Shown: positions 13,050 to 20,869 of the stretch, piece by piece
Layout: each line of letters starts with the position of its first letter
Position numbering within the stretch: the first letter of the stretch is position 1
From: CBDTTW01 sp965363675
GTDB lineage: Bacteria > Bacteroidota > Rhodothermia > Rhodothermales > DASSAV01
Direction of reading: 5' to 3'
NCBI GenBank assembly: GCA_965363675.1
Contig: CBDTTW010000023.1
Location: 1-25,395, forward strand
DNA: 25,395 nucleotides
Program-made: the position numbers and the translations under genes
The notes under the pieces: model-generated
Database searches by the model: none
What the model was told of the DNA's origin: nothing
The model's input: only the letters and a program-made list of their open reading frames with translations

Positions 13050-14927
13050 ATGCCCGAAACGTATCCGCGCCGCCTGCCCGTCGGGGCCGAGGCGCAACCC
13101 GGCGGCGTGCATTTCCGCGTCTGGGCGCCGCAGGCCCAGCGCGTCGAGGTGACCTTTGAAGGCGGCCCCGGCGCCCGGTCGGCGGCCCTGGCGCTCGGCG
13201 CCGAGAAAGGCGGCTATCACGCCGGCTTCGCGCCGAAGGCCGGACCCGGCACGCGCTACCGCTTCCGCCTCGACGGCGGCGACGCCCTGCCGGACCTCGC
13301 CTCGCGCTTCCAGCCCGAAGGGCCGCTCGGCCCCTCCGAGGTCGTCGATCCGGATGCGTTCGTGTGGGCGCACCCCGACTGGAAGGGCGCGACCATGAAA
13401 GAGCAGGTCGCCTACGAGATGCACATCGGCACGTTCACGCCGGAGGGCACGTGGGAGGCCGCCATCCGGAAGCTGCCCCTCCTGGCCGAGACCGGCATCA
13501 CCCTGCTGGAAGTCATGCCGGTGGCCGACTTCACGGGCAATTTCGGGTGGGGCTACGACGGCGTGAACTTCTTCGCCCCTACGCGGCTCTACGGCCGCCC
13601 GGACGACTTCCGCCGCTTCATCGACGCGGCGCACGGGCTGGGCATGGCCGTCATCCTGGACGTGGTGTTCAACCACGTCGGGCCGTCGGGCAGCTTCTTC
13701 AAGCATTACGCTGAGCGCTACTTTTCCTCGAAGCACGCCAACGAGTGGGGCGAGGGCATCAACTTCGACGGCGCCGACGCCGGGCCGGTGCGCGAGTTCT
13801 TCATCTCGAACGCCGCCTACTGGATCCGCGAGTACCGCCTGGACGGGCTGCGCATCGACGCGACGCAGGCCATCGTGGACGACTCGGCCGAGCACGTCAT
13901 CGCGGCCATCGCCACGGCGGCGCGCAAGGCCGCCGGCGACCGCTCCATCGTGCTCGTCGGCGAGAACGAGCCGCAGCACATGCGCCTCGTGCGCCCCGTC
14001 GAGGAAGGCGGCTACGGCCTCGATGCGTTGTGGAACGACGACTTCCACCACAGCGCCGTCGTGGCCCTGACGGGGCACAACCCGGCATACTACGTGGACT
14101 ACCACGGCAAGCCGCAGGAGTTCATCTCGGCGCTCAAGTGGGGGTACCTGTTCCAGGGCCAGTACTACCGCTACAGCGGCAAGCGCCGGGGCACGTCCGC
14201 GCTCGGCTCCTCGCCGAGGGCCTTCGTCAACTTCTTCGAGAACCACGACCAGATCGCCAACTCGGTCAGCGGCAAGCGGATGCATCAGCTCACCTCGCCG
14301 GGCCGCTACCGCGCCTTCGCGGCGCTGCTGATCCTGGCGCCGGGCACGCCGATGCTGTTCCAGGGGCAGGAGTTCGGGTCGTCGCGGCCGTTCCACTACT
14401 TCGCCGATCACGAGGAGGAGATGGCCGAGCTGGTGCGCAAGGGCCGCCTGGAGTTCCTGACGCAGTTCCCGACGATTGCGCAGGACGCTGTGAAGGCCTG
14501 CATCGCCCACCCGGACCGCCCCGAAACCTTCCGGGAGTGCCGGCTCGACTGGAGCGAGTACGAGCGCCACGCAGAAATGGTCGCCCTGCACAAGGACCTG
14601 ATCGCGCTGCGCAAGTCCGACCCGGCCTTCCGGATGCAGCGCGTCGGCGGGGTGGACGGGGCCGTGCTCGGCGACGAGGCATTCCTGATCCGCTTTTTCC
14701 TCGACTACGCCGACGACCGGCTGCTGCTGGTCAACCTGGGCAGCGACCTGGAGCTGAGCAGCGCCCCCGAGCCGCTCCTGGCCCCGCCCTCGGGCAAAGC
14801 CTGGAAGATGCTCTGGACCTCGGAGCATCCGCGCTACGGCGGGACGGGCACGGTATATCCGGAGTCGGAAAAAGGTTGGCTCATCACCGGCCACTCGGCC
14901 ATCGTGCTGCACCCTGTGGCCGAGTAG
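13050..14927 (+). CDS. treZ: Malto-oligosyltrehalose trehalohydrolase (GH13)
   Basis: The 625-aa enzyme releases trehalose from the maltooligosyl-trehalose made by TreY from starch or glycogen-type glucans. It has an N-terminal Ig-like CBM48-type domain (about 10-100, GGVHFRVWAPQAQRVEVTF), then the GH13 barrel with YEMHIGTFTPEGTW, GWGYDGVNFFAPTRLYG and VILDVVFNHVGPSG. The catalytic residues are the nucleophile Asp270 in LDGLRIDATQAI, the acid/base Glu305 in VLVGENEP, and Asp400 in FFENHDQI. DDFHH and LFQGQEF are further TreZ-like blocks that separate it from branching enzyme. Length is within the family range (about 560-620). No TreY or glycogen gene is in the window, so the partner enzyme must be elsewhere. 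The next gene downstream encodes a degenerate GH1 protein after 230 bp. Confidence 0.9.
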   Translation: MPETYPRRLPVGAEAQPGGVHFRVWAPQAQRVEVTFEGGPGARSAALALGAEKGGYHAGFAPKAGPGTRYRFRLDGGDALPDLASRFQPEGPLGPSEVVDPDAFVWAHPDWKGATMKEQVAYEMHIGTFTPEGTWEAAIRKLPLLAETGITLLEVMPVADFTGNFGWGYDGVNFFAPTRLYGRPDDFRRFIDAAHGLGMAVILDVVFNHVGPSGSFFKHYAERYFSSKHANEWGEGINFDGADAGPVREFFISNAAYWIREYRLDGLRIDATQAIVDDSAEHVIAAIATAARKAAGDRSIVLVGENEPQHMRLVRPVEEGGYGLDALWNDDFHHSAVVALTGHNPAYYVDYHGKPQEFISALKWGYLFQGQYYRYSGKRRGTSALGSSPRAFVNFFENHDQIANSVSGKRMHQLTSPGRYRAFAALLILAPGTPMLFQGQEFGSSRPFHYFADHEEEMAELVRKGRLEFLTQFPTIAQDAVKACIAHPDRPETFRECRLDWSEYERHAEMVALHKDLIALRKSDPAFRMQRVGGVDGAVLGDEAFLIRFFLDYADDRLLLVNLGSDLELSSAPEPLLAPPSGKAWKMLWTSEHPRYGGTGTVYPESEKGWLITGHSAIVLHPVAE

Positions 14928-15157
14928 GCAGAACCGGCGCCGGGGCATGCCTGCAACGCGCGCAACGGCCGGACAGTGGGCGCCGGCGCCGCGTCAACCC
15001 CTGCCGGGCCTGTAAGCACGGCGGCATCTGCGCCTGCCCCACGCCCGAGCGCGAGGCTCCGGGGGCGCTCCCGGCGGCGCGAAAAAGCGGCGCGACCTGT
15101 TCTGAAGACGCCCCTGCGCGTAACTTCGGGGGCCCTCTCCTCTTTTCGTGATCCTGC

Positions 15158-16258
15158 ATGCCGGGCGCGCCGTTCGTTTTTCCTGAAGGCTTCGTGTGGG
15201 GCGTCTCGGCCGCTGCGCCGCCCGCCCCCGAGGCCGCCGGCGCCCTGGCGGATCTGGGCGTGGGGACGTGCGCATTTCCGGTCGGCTGGGCCGCGGCCGC
15301 GCCGGAGAAGCCCCACGCCTACGACGACGCGGCGCTCGACCGGTGCGCCCGCGCCGCCCATGCGCTGCGCGAGCGCGGCCTGGCCCCGGCGCCCATGCTG
15401 TTCGACGGTTCGCTGCCGGCGGCGCTGGAGGCGGCGGGCGGCTGGATGCATCCCGACACGCCGCGCTGGTTCGGGGAGTACGCCCACCGCATCGCGCGGC
15501 GCCTGGAGGGGGCCGCCGGTCTATGGGTCGGCATCGACGCCCCGGACGAGGCCATCGAGCGGGCCTACCGCGCCGCCGCCGCTGCGATGCCGCCGCGCCG
15601 CGTCTCGGCGGCCGTGCTGGCGCATCATCTGCTGCTCGGGCAGGCCCTGGCCGCCGAAGCCGTACGCAGCGAGTCCGAGGCGCCCATCGGGGCCGCCTTC
15701 TGCGCCGACCCGCTGGAGCCTGCCACGGACGCCGCCGACGACCTCCGGGCGACCGAGCGCCTGGCGAGCTGGCGCTACGGCCTCTACCTGGGCGCCCTCC
15801 TGCACGGCCGCTATCCGGAGGACCTGGAGGAGTGGTTTCCGGGGGCTGCGCCTGAAATGCCGGAGGGCGCGGGCGCCTACCTGGGGGCCGGGCTGGGCCT
15901 GATCGGGTGGCGCGCCGGAGGGGCGGCCGCCGTCGCCGCGCGTCCGGGCGCCCACCCGGCGCCCGCCCACGCGCGCCACAGGCTCCCGCTCGAAGGGCGG
16001 CTGGCCGAGGGGTTGAGCCGTTTCGGGGAAGCCTACCCCGGCGCGCCGCTGTATATTCTCTCCGGAGCCCACCCGCCCGACTCGGAAAGCCTTCTCGTCG
16101 GGCGCCTGCAAGCCGTCTGGGAAGCCATCCGGCGGGGCGCGCCGGTCGCCGGGTGGCTTGCGCTGCCCTCGGCGGCGGCGCTGGGCGCAGCGGCCGGGAA
16201 GCTGGGGGCGGTATACCGCGAAATCATCGAGACGCGCGGAGAGGCGCTGAACCGTTGA
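15158..16258 (+). CDS. Degenerate GH1 (beta-glucosidase family) protein lacking both catalytic glutamates
   Basis: The 366-aa product follows the GH1 layout from end to end but is shorter than the usual 440-480 aa. It opens with FPEGFVWGVSAAAPP (GH1: FPxGFxWGxATA). LRERGLAPAPMLFDGSLPAA then aligns with the GH1 HWDLP region, GGWMHPDTPRWFGEYA is almost intact, and VLAHHLLLGQALA matches the next helix. It ends YREIIETRGEAL, like GH1 C-termini. However, the acid/base motif NEP is DAP (Asp127-Ala128-Pro129), and the nucleophile motif YITENG is reduced to YILSGA (299-304) with no Glu. HWDLP has lost its His and Trp. A hydrolase activity is therefore unlikely. The frame is fully open with normal codon use, so it looks maintained rather than decayed. 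It overlaps the next gene by 4 bp. Family placement rests on motif reading by eye. Confidence 0.72.
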   Translation: MPGAPFVFPEGFVWGVSAAAPPAPEAAGALADLGVGTCAFPVGWAAAAPEKPHAYDDAALDRCARAAHALRERGLAPAPMLFDGSLPAALEAAGGWMHPDTPRWFGEYAHRIARRLEGAAGLWVGIDAPDEAIERAYRAAAAAMPPRRVSAAVLAHHLLLGQALAAEAVRSESEAPIGAAFCADPLEPATDAADDLRATERLASWRYGLYLGALLHGRYPEDLEEWFPGAAPEMPEGAGAYLGAGLGLIGWRAGGAAAVAARPGAHPAPAHARHRLPLEGRLAEGLSRFGEAYPGAPLYILSGAHPPDSESLLVGRLQAVWEAIRRGAPVAGWLALPSAAALGAAAGKLGAVYREIIETRGEALNR

Positions 16259-16728
16259 GCGCAACGCATCGCAAAGGGCTGAAGCGCTGGGCGTGGGCGG
16301 CGGCGCTGCTGCTGGCGGGCGCGCCGCACGCCGGCGCGGCGCAGGCGCTCGTGGATACGCTGTTCGGGTGGCAGGGGTACGCAGCGCCCTCGTCGGCGCA
16401 CCTGCGCATCTACAAGGCGCCGCGCGCCGAGGCCCGCACCCACACCATCGTCATCGGCGAGGCGGCGGGGAACGCCGGGGCCACAGCCGCCTCGGAGGCG
16501 CAGCACCTGGCCGAGCTGGTCGGGCGCGCCTACCACATCGACCCTGCGGCCGCCTACTGGGTTTTCCACTGGGGCGCGTTCTCCTTTCCCGGCGCGGCGC
16601 CCTCGCGCAAGGAGCTGTTCCTGCGCGCCACGTTCCGCCGCAGCGAAAGCGGCAGCCTTTCCAGCCCTACCTGGCGGCTGCTCTCCCGCCGCGAAGTGGA
16701 AGACCTGACGGACCGCCGCTTCCGCTAG
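16255..16728 (+). CDS. Small exported protein of unknown function
   Basis: I do not recognise this 157-aa protein. The best start is a TTG at 16255 whose bases overlap the TGA of the GH1-like gene (ttga), an arrangement typical of translational coupling; the frame is open further upstream, but only as a shadow of that gene. The N-terminus is a good Sec signal peptide: basic THRKGLKRW, then WAAALLLAGAPHAGAAQA with an AxA-like cleavage site. The mature part is about 130 aa, with IVIGEAAGNAGAT, AYWVFHWGAFSFPG and LFLRATFRRSESGS as its more distinctive segments; there are no cysteines and no further membrane segment. It converges on pdxH with only 7 bp between the stop codons. It probably shares a function with the GH1-like protein. 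Confidence 0.68.
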   Translation: MSATHRKGLKRWAWAAALLLAGAPHAGAAQALVDTLFGWQGYAAPSSAHLRIYKAPRAEARTHTIVIGEAAGNAGATAASEAQHLAELVGRAYHIDPAAAYWVFHWGAFSFPGAAPSRKELFLRATFRRSESGSLSSPTWRLLSRREVEDLTDRRFR

Positions 16729-16735
16729 AGAGGGC

Positions 16736-17377
16736 TCAGGGCGAGAGGCGCTCGCGCACCCAGCCGCCGTTTCCGTGGCGATAGCGCAGGCGGTCGTGCA
16801 GGCGGCCGGGGCGGCCCTGCCAGAACTCGACCATGTCCGGGCGCAGCACGTAGCCGCCCCAATACTCCGGGCGCGGGATCTGCTGCCCCTCGAACCGTTT
16901 CTCCACGTCCGCGAAGCGCGTCTCCAGCAGGCTGCGGCCGGGGATCACCTGGCTTTGCTCGGAGACCCACGTTCCGAGGCGGCTTTGCTCGGGGCGGCTG
17001 TGGAAGTACTCGTCGGACTCCTCGGCCGAGACTTTTTCCACCTTGCCCTCGATGCACACCTGGCGTTCGAGCAGGTCCCACCAGAAGACGAGCGCCGCGT
17101 AGGGGTTCTCGGCCAGTTGGCGGCCTTTGCGGCTCTGATAGTTGCTGTAGAAGATAAAGCCCCGGTGGTCGTAGCCCTTGAGCAGAATGGTGCGCGCCGA
17201 GGGCCGCCCCTCGGGCGTAGCCGTGCTGAGCGTCATGACGTTCGGCTCGACGAAGCCGGCGCGGGTGGCCTGGTGGAACCATTGGGCGAACTGGTCCATG
17301 GGGTCTATGGAGGCGTCGGCCTCAGTCAGGCCGCCACGGGTGTACTCGCGGCGAAGGTCGGCTACCGAAGTGCTCAT
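16736..17377 (-). CDS. pdxH: Pyridoxamine/pyridoxine 5'-phosphate oxidase
   Basis: This 213-aa FMN enzyme oxidises pyridoxamine or pyridoxine 5'-phosphate to pyridoxal 5'-phosphate. The family blocks are all present: the N-terminal LRREYTRGGL, NVMTLSTATPEGRPSARTIL, YSNYQSRKGRQLAENP (FMN phosphate contacts), LERQVCIEGKVEKVS, SRPEQSRLGTWVSEQS, and the C-terminal PEYWGGYVLRPDMVEFWQGR followed by RLHDRLRY. The length is typical of PdxH (about 210-220). A TATCTTGC box on the minus strand at 17421-17428, about 45 bp upstream of the ATG, resembles the promoter-like boxes found elsewhere in the window. PLP made here would serve enzymes such as the trans-sulfuration protein encoded at 18748-19887. Confidence 0.96.
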   Translation of the reverse strand: MSTSVADLRREYTRGGLTEADASIDPMDQFAQWFHQATRAGFVEPNVMTLSTATPEGRPSARTILLKGYDHRGFIFYSNYQSRKGRQLAENPYAALVFWWDLLERQVCIEGKVEKVSAEESDEYFHSRPEQSRLGTWVSEQSQVIPGRSLLETRFADVEKRFEGQQIPRPEYWGGYVLRPDMVEFWQGRPGRLHDRLRYRHGNGGWVRERLSP

Positions 17378-17458
17378 GGGGGTATGCGGTCTGGTGGGAG
17401 TCGTCCGGCCAAGCGGGCCTGCAAGATACGGCGCCGCCTCTTATGCAGCCGCAGGGTG

Positions 17459-18622
17459 TTACTCGATGCCGACCTCCTTGAGCGCTTCGCGGAACTCCCG
17501 GCCGGTGCGCGCCCCTACGAAGTGGTGCGTCACGGCGCCCTCGCGGTCGATGATGAGCGAGGTGGGGATGCCGTCGGCGCGGTACTGGTTAGCGACGGCG
17601 CCGTCCGAGTCGAGCAGGACCTTGAACGTGTAGCCGTGCTCGCGGATGTAGGCGTCCACGTCGGCGGCCTCCTCGGCTACGTCTACGGCGAGCACCATGA
17701 GCCCCTTGTCCGCAAACTCCCGGTGGAGGGCCTCGATGTCGGGCATTTCGTGGCGGCAGGGCCCGCACCAGGTAGCCCACAGGTTCACGAGCACCACGCG
17801 CCCCTTGAGCGCCTCCAGGCTGACGGGCACGCCGTCGAGGCCGGAGAGCAGGAAGCCTTCGGCAGGCTTGCCGACGAGTCCATCCGAGGCCCGCTTATCG
17901 CCCAGCGCCTCCTCGGGCGCAACTTCGGTGGCGCCCTCGGGAGGCGTGAACACGAAGAGCGAATCCGCCACCGGCTCCCCGACGCGCATCACCGAGAACC
18001 GGGCGCTCTCGTCGAGGCGCACCGGGCGGCCCTGCGGCCCCTGTTGCACGATGGACGAGGTTTCGTCCCGTAGCACGACGAAGCGCGCCTTGTCGATCCA
18101 GAGCGTCTTGGTGGACATATCCGGGCCGGGAATCGTGGCGCGGTCGGTGTACTCGACCTTGACGACATAGGCGGGGCGGTCCTCCCCGGCGATGCGCACC
18201 GTCTCCTCGGGCAGCAGGCTGGCGCTCGCCACGCTGTCGGCCATGCCGGCGTACTCGTGCACGAGATTCGGCACCGGCGAGTTCGCCATGTCGGCGTTGA
18301 ACGGCCCGTCCTGCTTCATGTACTGGTTCATCGACGGGATGTACATCCAGGTGTTCTGCCCGTCCGAGACAATGCGCATTTGCACTGCCGGCCCGACGAT
18401 TACGGCGTTGATGAAGTCCGGCTTGCGCTCGGCCAAGAGTAGGTTCAGGTCCATGGTGCGCTCCTGCCCGTCCGACTCCATCGACACCTTGAGGTCGCCC
18501 TGAAGGTGGTACTCCTGCGCATCGCGGTACTGCGCCGCCGACTTGCCGAGGACTTCGCGCGCCGTTTGCGCCTGCACGGGCAGGGCGGCGGCCAAAAACA
18601 ACACGAGAAAAGCTTTATGCAT
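17459..18622 (-). CDS. LolA-like (DUF2092-type) domain fused to a TlpA-like thioredoxin, exported
   Basis: The 387-aa protein starts with a signal peptide (MHKAFLVLFLAAALPVQAQ). Residues about 20-235 form a LolA/LppX-type lipoprotein-carrier-like sheet domain: a lead helix AREVLGKSAAQYRDAQEYH, then long beta strands with LNLLLAERKPDFINAVI, QNTWMYIPSMNQYMKQDG and KTLWIDKARFVVLRD. Residues about 250-387 are a TlpA/ResA-type thioredoxin with LWATWCGPCRHEMPDIEAL (redox pair Cys286 and Cys289) and the cis-Pro segment GIPTSLIIDREG. TlpA-type proteins reduce periplasmic disulfides, often for cytochrome c maturation. The N-terminal half probably binds a hydrophobic ligand or lipoprotein, which is inference. 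It is divergently transcribed from the trans-sulfuration gene. Cytochromes encoded at 5047-8364 are plausible but unproven clients of this pathway. Confidence 0.86.
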   Translation of the reverse strand: MHKAFLVLFLAAALPVQAQTAREVLGKSAAQYRDAQEYHLQGDLKVSMESDGQERTMDLNLLLAERKPDFINAVIVGPAVQMRIVSDGQNTWMYIPSMNQYMKQDGPFNADMANSPVPNLVHEYAGMADSVASASLLPEETVRIAGEDRPAYVVKVEYTDRATIPGPDMSTKTLWIDKARFVVLRDETSSIVQQGPQGRPVRLDESARFSVMRVGEPVADSLFVFTPPEGATEVAPEEALGDKRASDGLVGKPAEGFLLSGLDGVPVSLEALKGRVVLVNLWATWCGPCRHEMPDIEALHREFADKGLMVLAVDVAEEAADVDAYIREHGYTFKVLLDSDGAVANQYRADGIPTSLIIDREGAVTHHFVGARTGREFREALKEVGIE

Positions 18623-18716
18623 TCTGTTTGGTCCTGCGCCATGAGGACCCCTAGTTTGTGTATGCGTCGCGCCGGGCGCGCCTTCAGAGGCATAACGCCC
18701 CGCAAGCGACGGACAG

Positions 18717-18722
18717 TATACT
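18717..18722 (+). promoter_or_regulatory. Candidate -10 element of the trans-sulfuration gene
   Basis: TATACT is one base from TATAAT and lies 25 bp upstream of the proposed TTG start at 18748, so transcription would begin just before the coding region. It is part of the palindrome AGTATACT (18716-18723), which could also serve the divergent gene. No clear -35 is visible. Confidence 0.35.
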
Positions 18723-18747
18723 CAGCTTGCCTGCTTTTGTTATCCCG

Positions 18748-19887
18748 TTGATCCCGACGAAATTGCACCTCGAAACCCTGCTGGCCCATGCCGGCTGCGA
18801 GCCGGACCCCGCCACCGGCGCCGTCGTCTCGCCGATCCACCTTGCCACCACCTTCGAGCGCGCCCCCGACGGCGAGTACCCGCACGGCTACCTCTACAGC
18901 CGCATCGACACGCCCAACCGCCGGCAGTTCGAGCAGACGCTGGCCCGGCTCGAAGGCGGCGCGGACGGCGCGGCCTTCGCCTCGGGCATGGCGGCGGCGC
19001 ACGCCGTCTTCAGCGCGCTCGCCCCAGGCGACCGCGTCGTCATCCCGGAGGACGTGTACTACGGCGTGCGCAAGGTGCTTGCCGATTACTTCGCCGGGTG
19101 GGGGCTGCGCTACACGGCCGTAGACATGACCGACCTGGACGCGCTCGGACGCGCCCTGGAGCCGGGCGCCCGCCTGGTGCTGGCCGAGACGCCTTCCAAC
19201 CCGATGCTCCGCATCACGGATTTGCAGGCCGTGGCCGCGCGCGCCCATGCCGCCGGCGCCCTGCTCGTCGTGGACGCCACCTGGACGCCGCCGCCGATCC
19301 AGCGCCCGCTCGCGCTCGGGGCCGACCTGGTGCTGCACTCCGTCACGAAATACCTCGGCGGCCACTCCGACGTGCTCGGCGGGGCCGTCGTGGCGGCCGA
19401 GAGCGGCGCGGCGCTGTTCGAGCGCATCCGCGCGCTTCAGGGGATGGCGGGCGCCGTCATGGACCCGTTCAGCGCGTGGCTGGCCTTGCGCGGCATGCGC
19501 TCGCTCGGGGCGCGCCTGCGCATGCAGTGCGCCGCCGCCCAGACGCTCGCCGAGTTCCTGGCCGCGCATCCGCGCGTGACCGCCGTGCACTACCCCGGCC
19601 TGCCGGGCCACGCCGGCCACGCCGTCGCCCGGGCGCAGATGACGAGCTTCGGGGCGATGCTGGCTTTCCAGGTGGACGGCGCGCAGCCTGAGGCAATGGC
19701 CGTGGCCGCGCGGGCGCGGCTGTTCACCCGGGCCACCAGCCTCGGCGGCACCGAAAGCCTCATCGAGCACCGCGCCTCCGTCGAGGCGCCGCCCACGCGC
19801 ACGCCCGCCAACCTGCTGCGCGTATCGGTCGGGCTGGAGCACCCCGACGATTTATTAGACGATCTTTCGCACGCGCTGGCCGCGTAG
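18748..19887 (+). CDS. PLP-dependent trans-sulfuration enzyme (cystathionine gamma-synthase / beta-lyase / gamma-lyase family)
   Basis: The proposed product is 379 aa starting at TTG 18748 (MIPTKLHLETLLAHAG), which is where family homology begins. No in-frame ATG exists near that point, and the ATG at 18658 lies upstream of the TATACT box. The Cys/Met-metabolism PLP family is evident: LYSRIDTPNRRQFEQTLARL, ASGMAA, the PLP-stacking Tyr104 in PEDVYYGVRK, Asp176 in LLVVDATW, and the Schiff-base Lys201 in LVLHSVTKYLGGHSDVLGG. The C-terminal SLGGTESLIEHRAS block is typical. These enzymes make or cleave cystathionine in Met/Cys exchange; synthase, beta-lyase and gamma-lyase cannot be separated by eye. 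The VDATW motif replaces the common VDNTF. It reads away from the TlpA fusion gene. Confidence 0.9.
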   Translation: MIPTKLHLETLLAHAGCEPDPATGAVVSPIHLATTFERAPDGEYPHGYLYSRIDTPNRRQFEQTLARLEGGADGAAFASGMAAAHAVFSALAPGDRVVIPEDVYYGVRKVLADYFAGWGLRYTAVDMTDLDALGRALEPGARLVLAETPSNPMLRITDLQAVAARAHAAGALLVVDATWTPPPIQRPLALGADLVLHSVTKYLGGHSDVLGGAVVAAESGAALFERIRALQGMAGAVMDPFSAWLALRGMRSLGARLRMQCAAAQTLAEFLAAHPRVTAVHYPGLPGHAGHAVARAQMTSFGAMLAFQVDGAQPEAMAVAARARLFTRATSLGGTESLIEHRASVEAPPTRTPANLLRVSVGLEHPDDLLDDLSHALAA

Positions 19888-19891
19888 GCGT

Positions 19892-19968
19892 GCGGCAAGG
19901 CCGGGCGCACCGCTAACTTGCGCGCGGCCCCGGCACGGGCCGGCCTTGCCCGCGCGCGGCCTTGCCGC
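19892..19968. repeat. Spaced inverted repeat between the trans-sulfuration and proline dehydrogenase genes
   Basis: The 11-bp arms gcggcaaggcc (19892-19902) and ggccttgccgc (19958-19968) are perfectly complementary, with a further partial copy ggccttgcc at 19942-19950. The second arm can also form a tight local hairpin (ccttgcc / ggcaggg) a few bases before cccttttttg (19984-19993). The element starts 5 bp after the upstream stop codon, so it may be a terminator or a leader structure for the downstream gene. Confidence 0.45.
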
Positions 19969-20005
19969 CGGCAGGGCGAGCGTTCCCTTTTTTGCGCCGA
20001 CACGT

Positions 20006-20869
20006 ATGCCCTTGAAACTTCCGTTCGTCCTCGCACGCCGCTTCGTGGCGGCCGAAACCCTTGCGGAAACGCTCCCCGTCGTGCGCACGCTCAACGCGCG
20101 CGGCATGCACGTTGCGCTGGACTTGCTCGGCGAGTACGTCCGCGACCGCTACGTGGCCGAGTCCGCCCGGGACGCCTACATCCACCTCATCCATACCATC
20201 GCAGACGACCCGCAGGGCCTCGACGCCAACATCTCGATCAAGCTCTCGATGATGGGGCAGAAGATCGACTACGGGTTCTGCCTCGAAAATCTGCTGCTCC
20301 TGCTGGAGACGGCGCGCGAGCGCAACGTGTTCGTCCGGCTCGACATGGAGGGCAGCGACATCACCACCTCGACGCTTTCGCTTTTCGAGGCCGTGTACCC
20401 GCAGTACCCGGACCACGTCGGGATTGTGCTGCAAGCCTACCTGAAGCGCACCGCCGCCGACGTGGCGCGCATGTGCGCGCTCGGAGCGCGGGTGCGGATT
20501 TGCAAAGGCGCCTACAACGAGCCCGAAGCCATCGCCTACCAGCGCATGGACGAGATCCGCGAGCGGTTCATGGCCTACGCGCAGCAGCTCATCACGGGGG
20601 CGCGCTACCCCGGCATCGCCACGCACGACGACCGGCTGATCGAGGCGACCAAGCGGTTCGCCGCCGCCGAGCACATCGCCCGCGACCGCTTCGAGTTCCA
20701 GATGCTCTACGGCATCCGCCCGGAGACGCAGCAGCAGCTCATCGACGAGGGCTACCGCCTGCGCGTGTACGTGCCCTACGGCACGGAGTGGCTGCCTTAC
20801 TTCAGCCGCCGCCTGCGCGAGCGCCGCGAGAACGTCTGGTTCGTCGTGAGCAACCTGTTCCGCCGCTAA
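20006..20869 (+). CDS. Stand-alone proline dehydrogenase (FAD-dependent)
   Basis: A 287-aa product that oxidises L-proline to delta-1-pyrroline-5-carboxylate, passing electrons through FAD to the quinone pool. The barrel signatures are in order: SIKLSMMGQKIDYGFC, FVRLDMEGSDITTST, GIVLQAYLKRT, VRICKGAYNEPEAIAYQ, GIATHDDRLI, FEFQMLYGIRPE, and the substrate-binding end RVYVPYGTEWLPYFSRRLRE with its paired arginines. The size fits the monofunctional bacterial type (about 300 aa); the P5C dehydrogenase half of PutA is absent and not encoded nearby. I chose the ATG at 20006 (MPLKLPFVLARRF) over one 60 bp upstream, because the latter's extra residues come from the repeat-rich leader. The stop codon overlaps that of the convergent LysM gene. 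Confidence 0.94.
   Translation: MPLKLPFVLARRFVAAETLAETLPVVRTLNARGMHVALDLLGEYVRDRYVAESARDAYIHLIHTIADDPQGLDANISIKLSMMGQKIDYGFCLENLLLLLETARERNVFVRLDMEGSDITTSTLSLFEAVYPQYPDHVGIVLQAYLKRTAADVARMCALGARVRICKGAYNEPEAIAYQRMDEIRERFMAYAQQLITGARYPGIATHDDRLIEATKRFAAAEHIARDRFEFQMLYGIRPETQQQLIDEGYRLRVYVPYGTEWLPYFSRRLRERRENVWFVVSNLFRR

Noticed and set aside
13032..14948. A 638-codon minus-strand frame opposite treZ
   Set aside because: It is a complementary-strand shadow of a well-supported GH13 gene; the translation lacks recognisable motifs.
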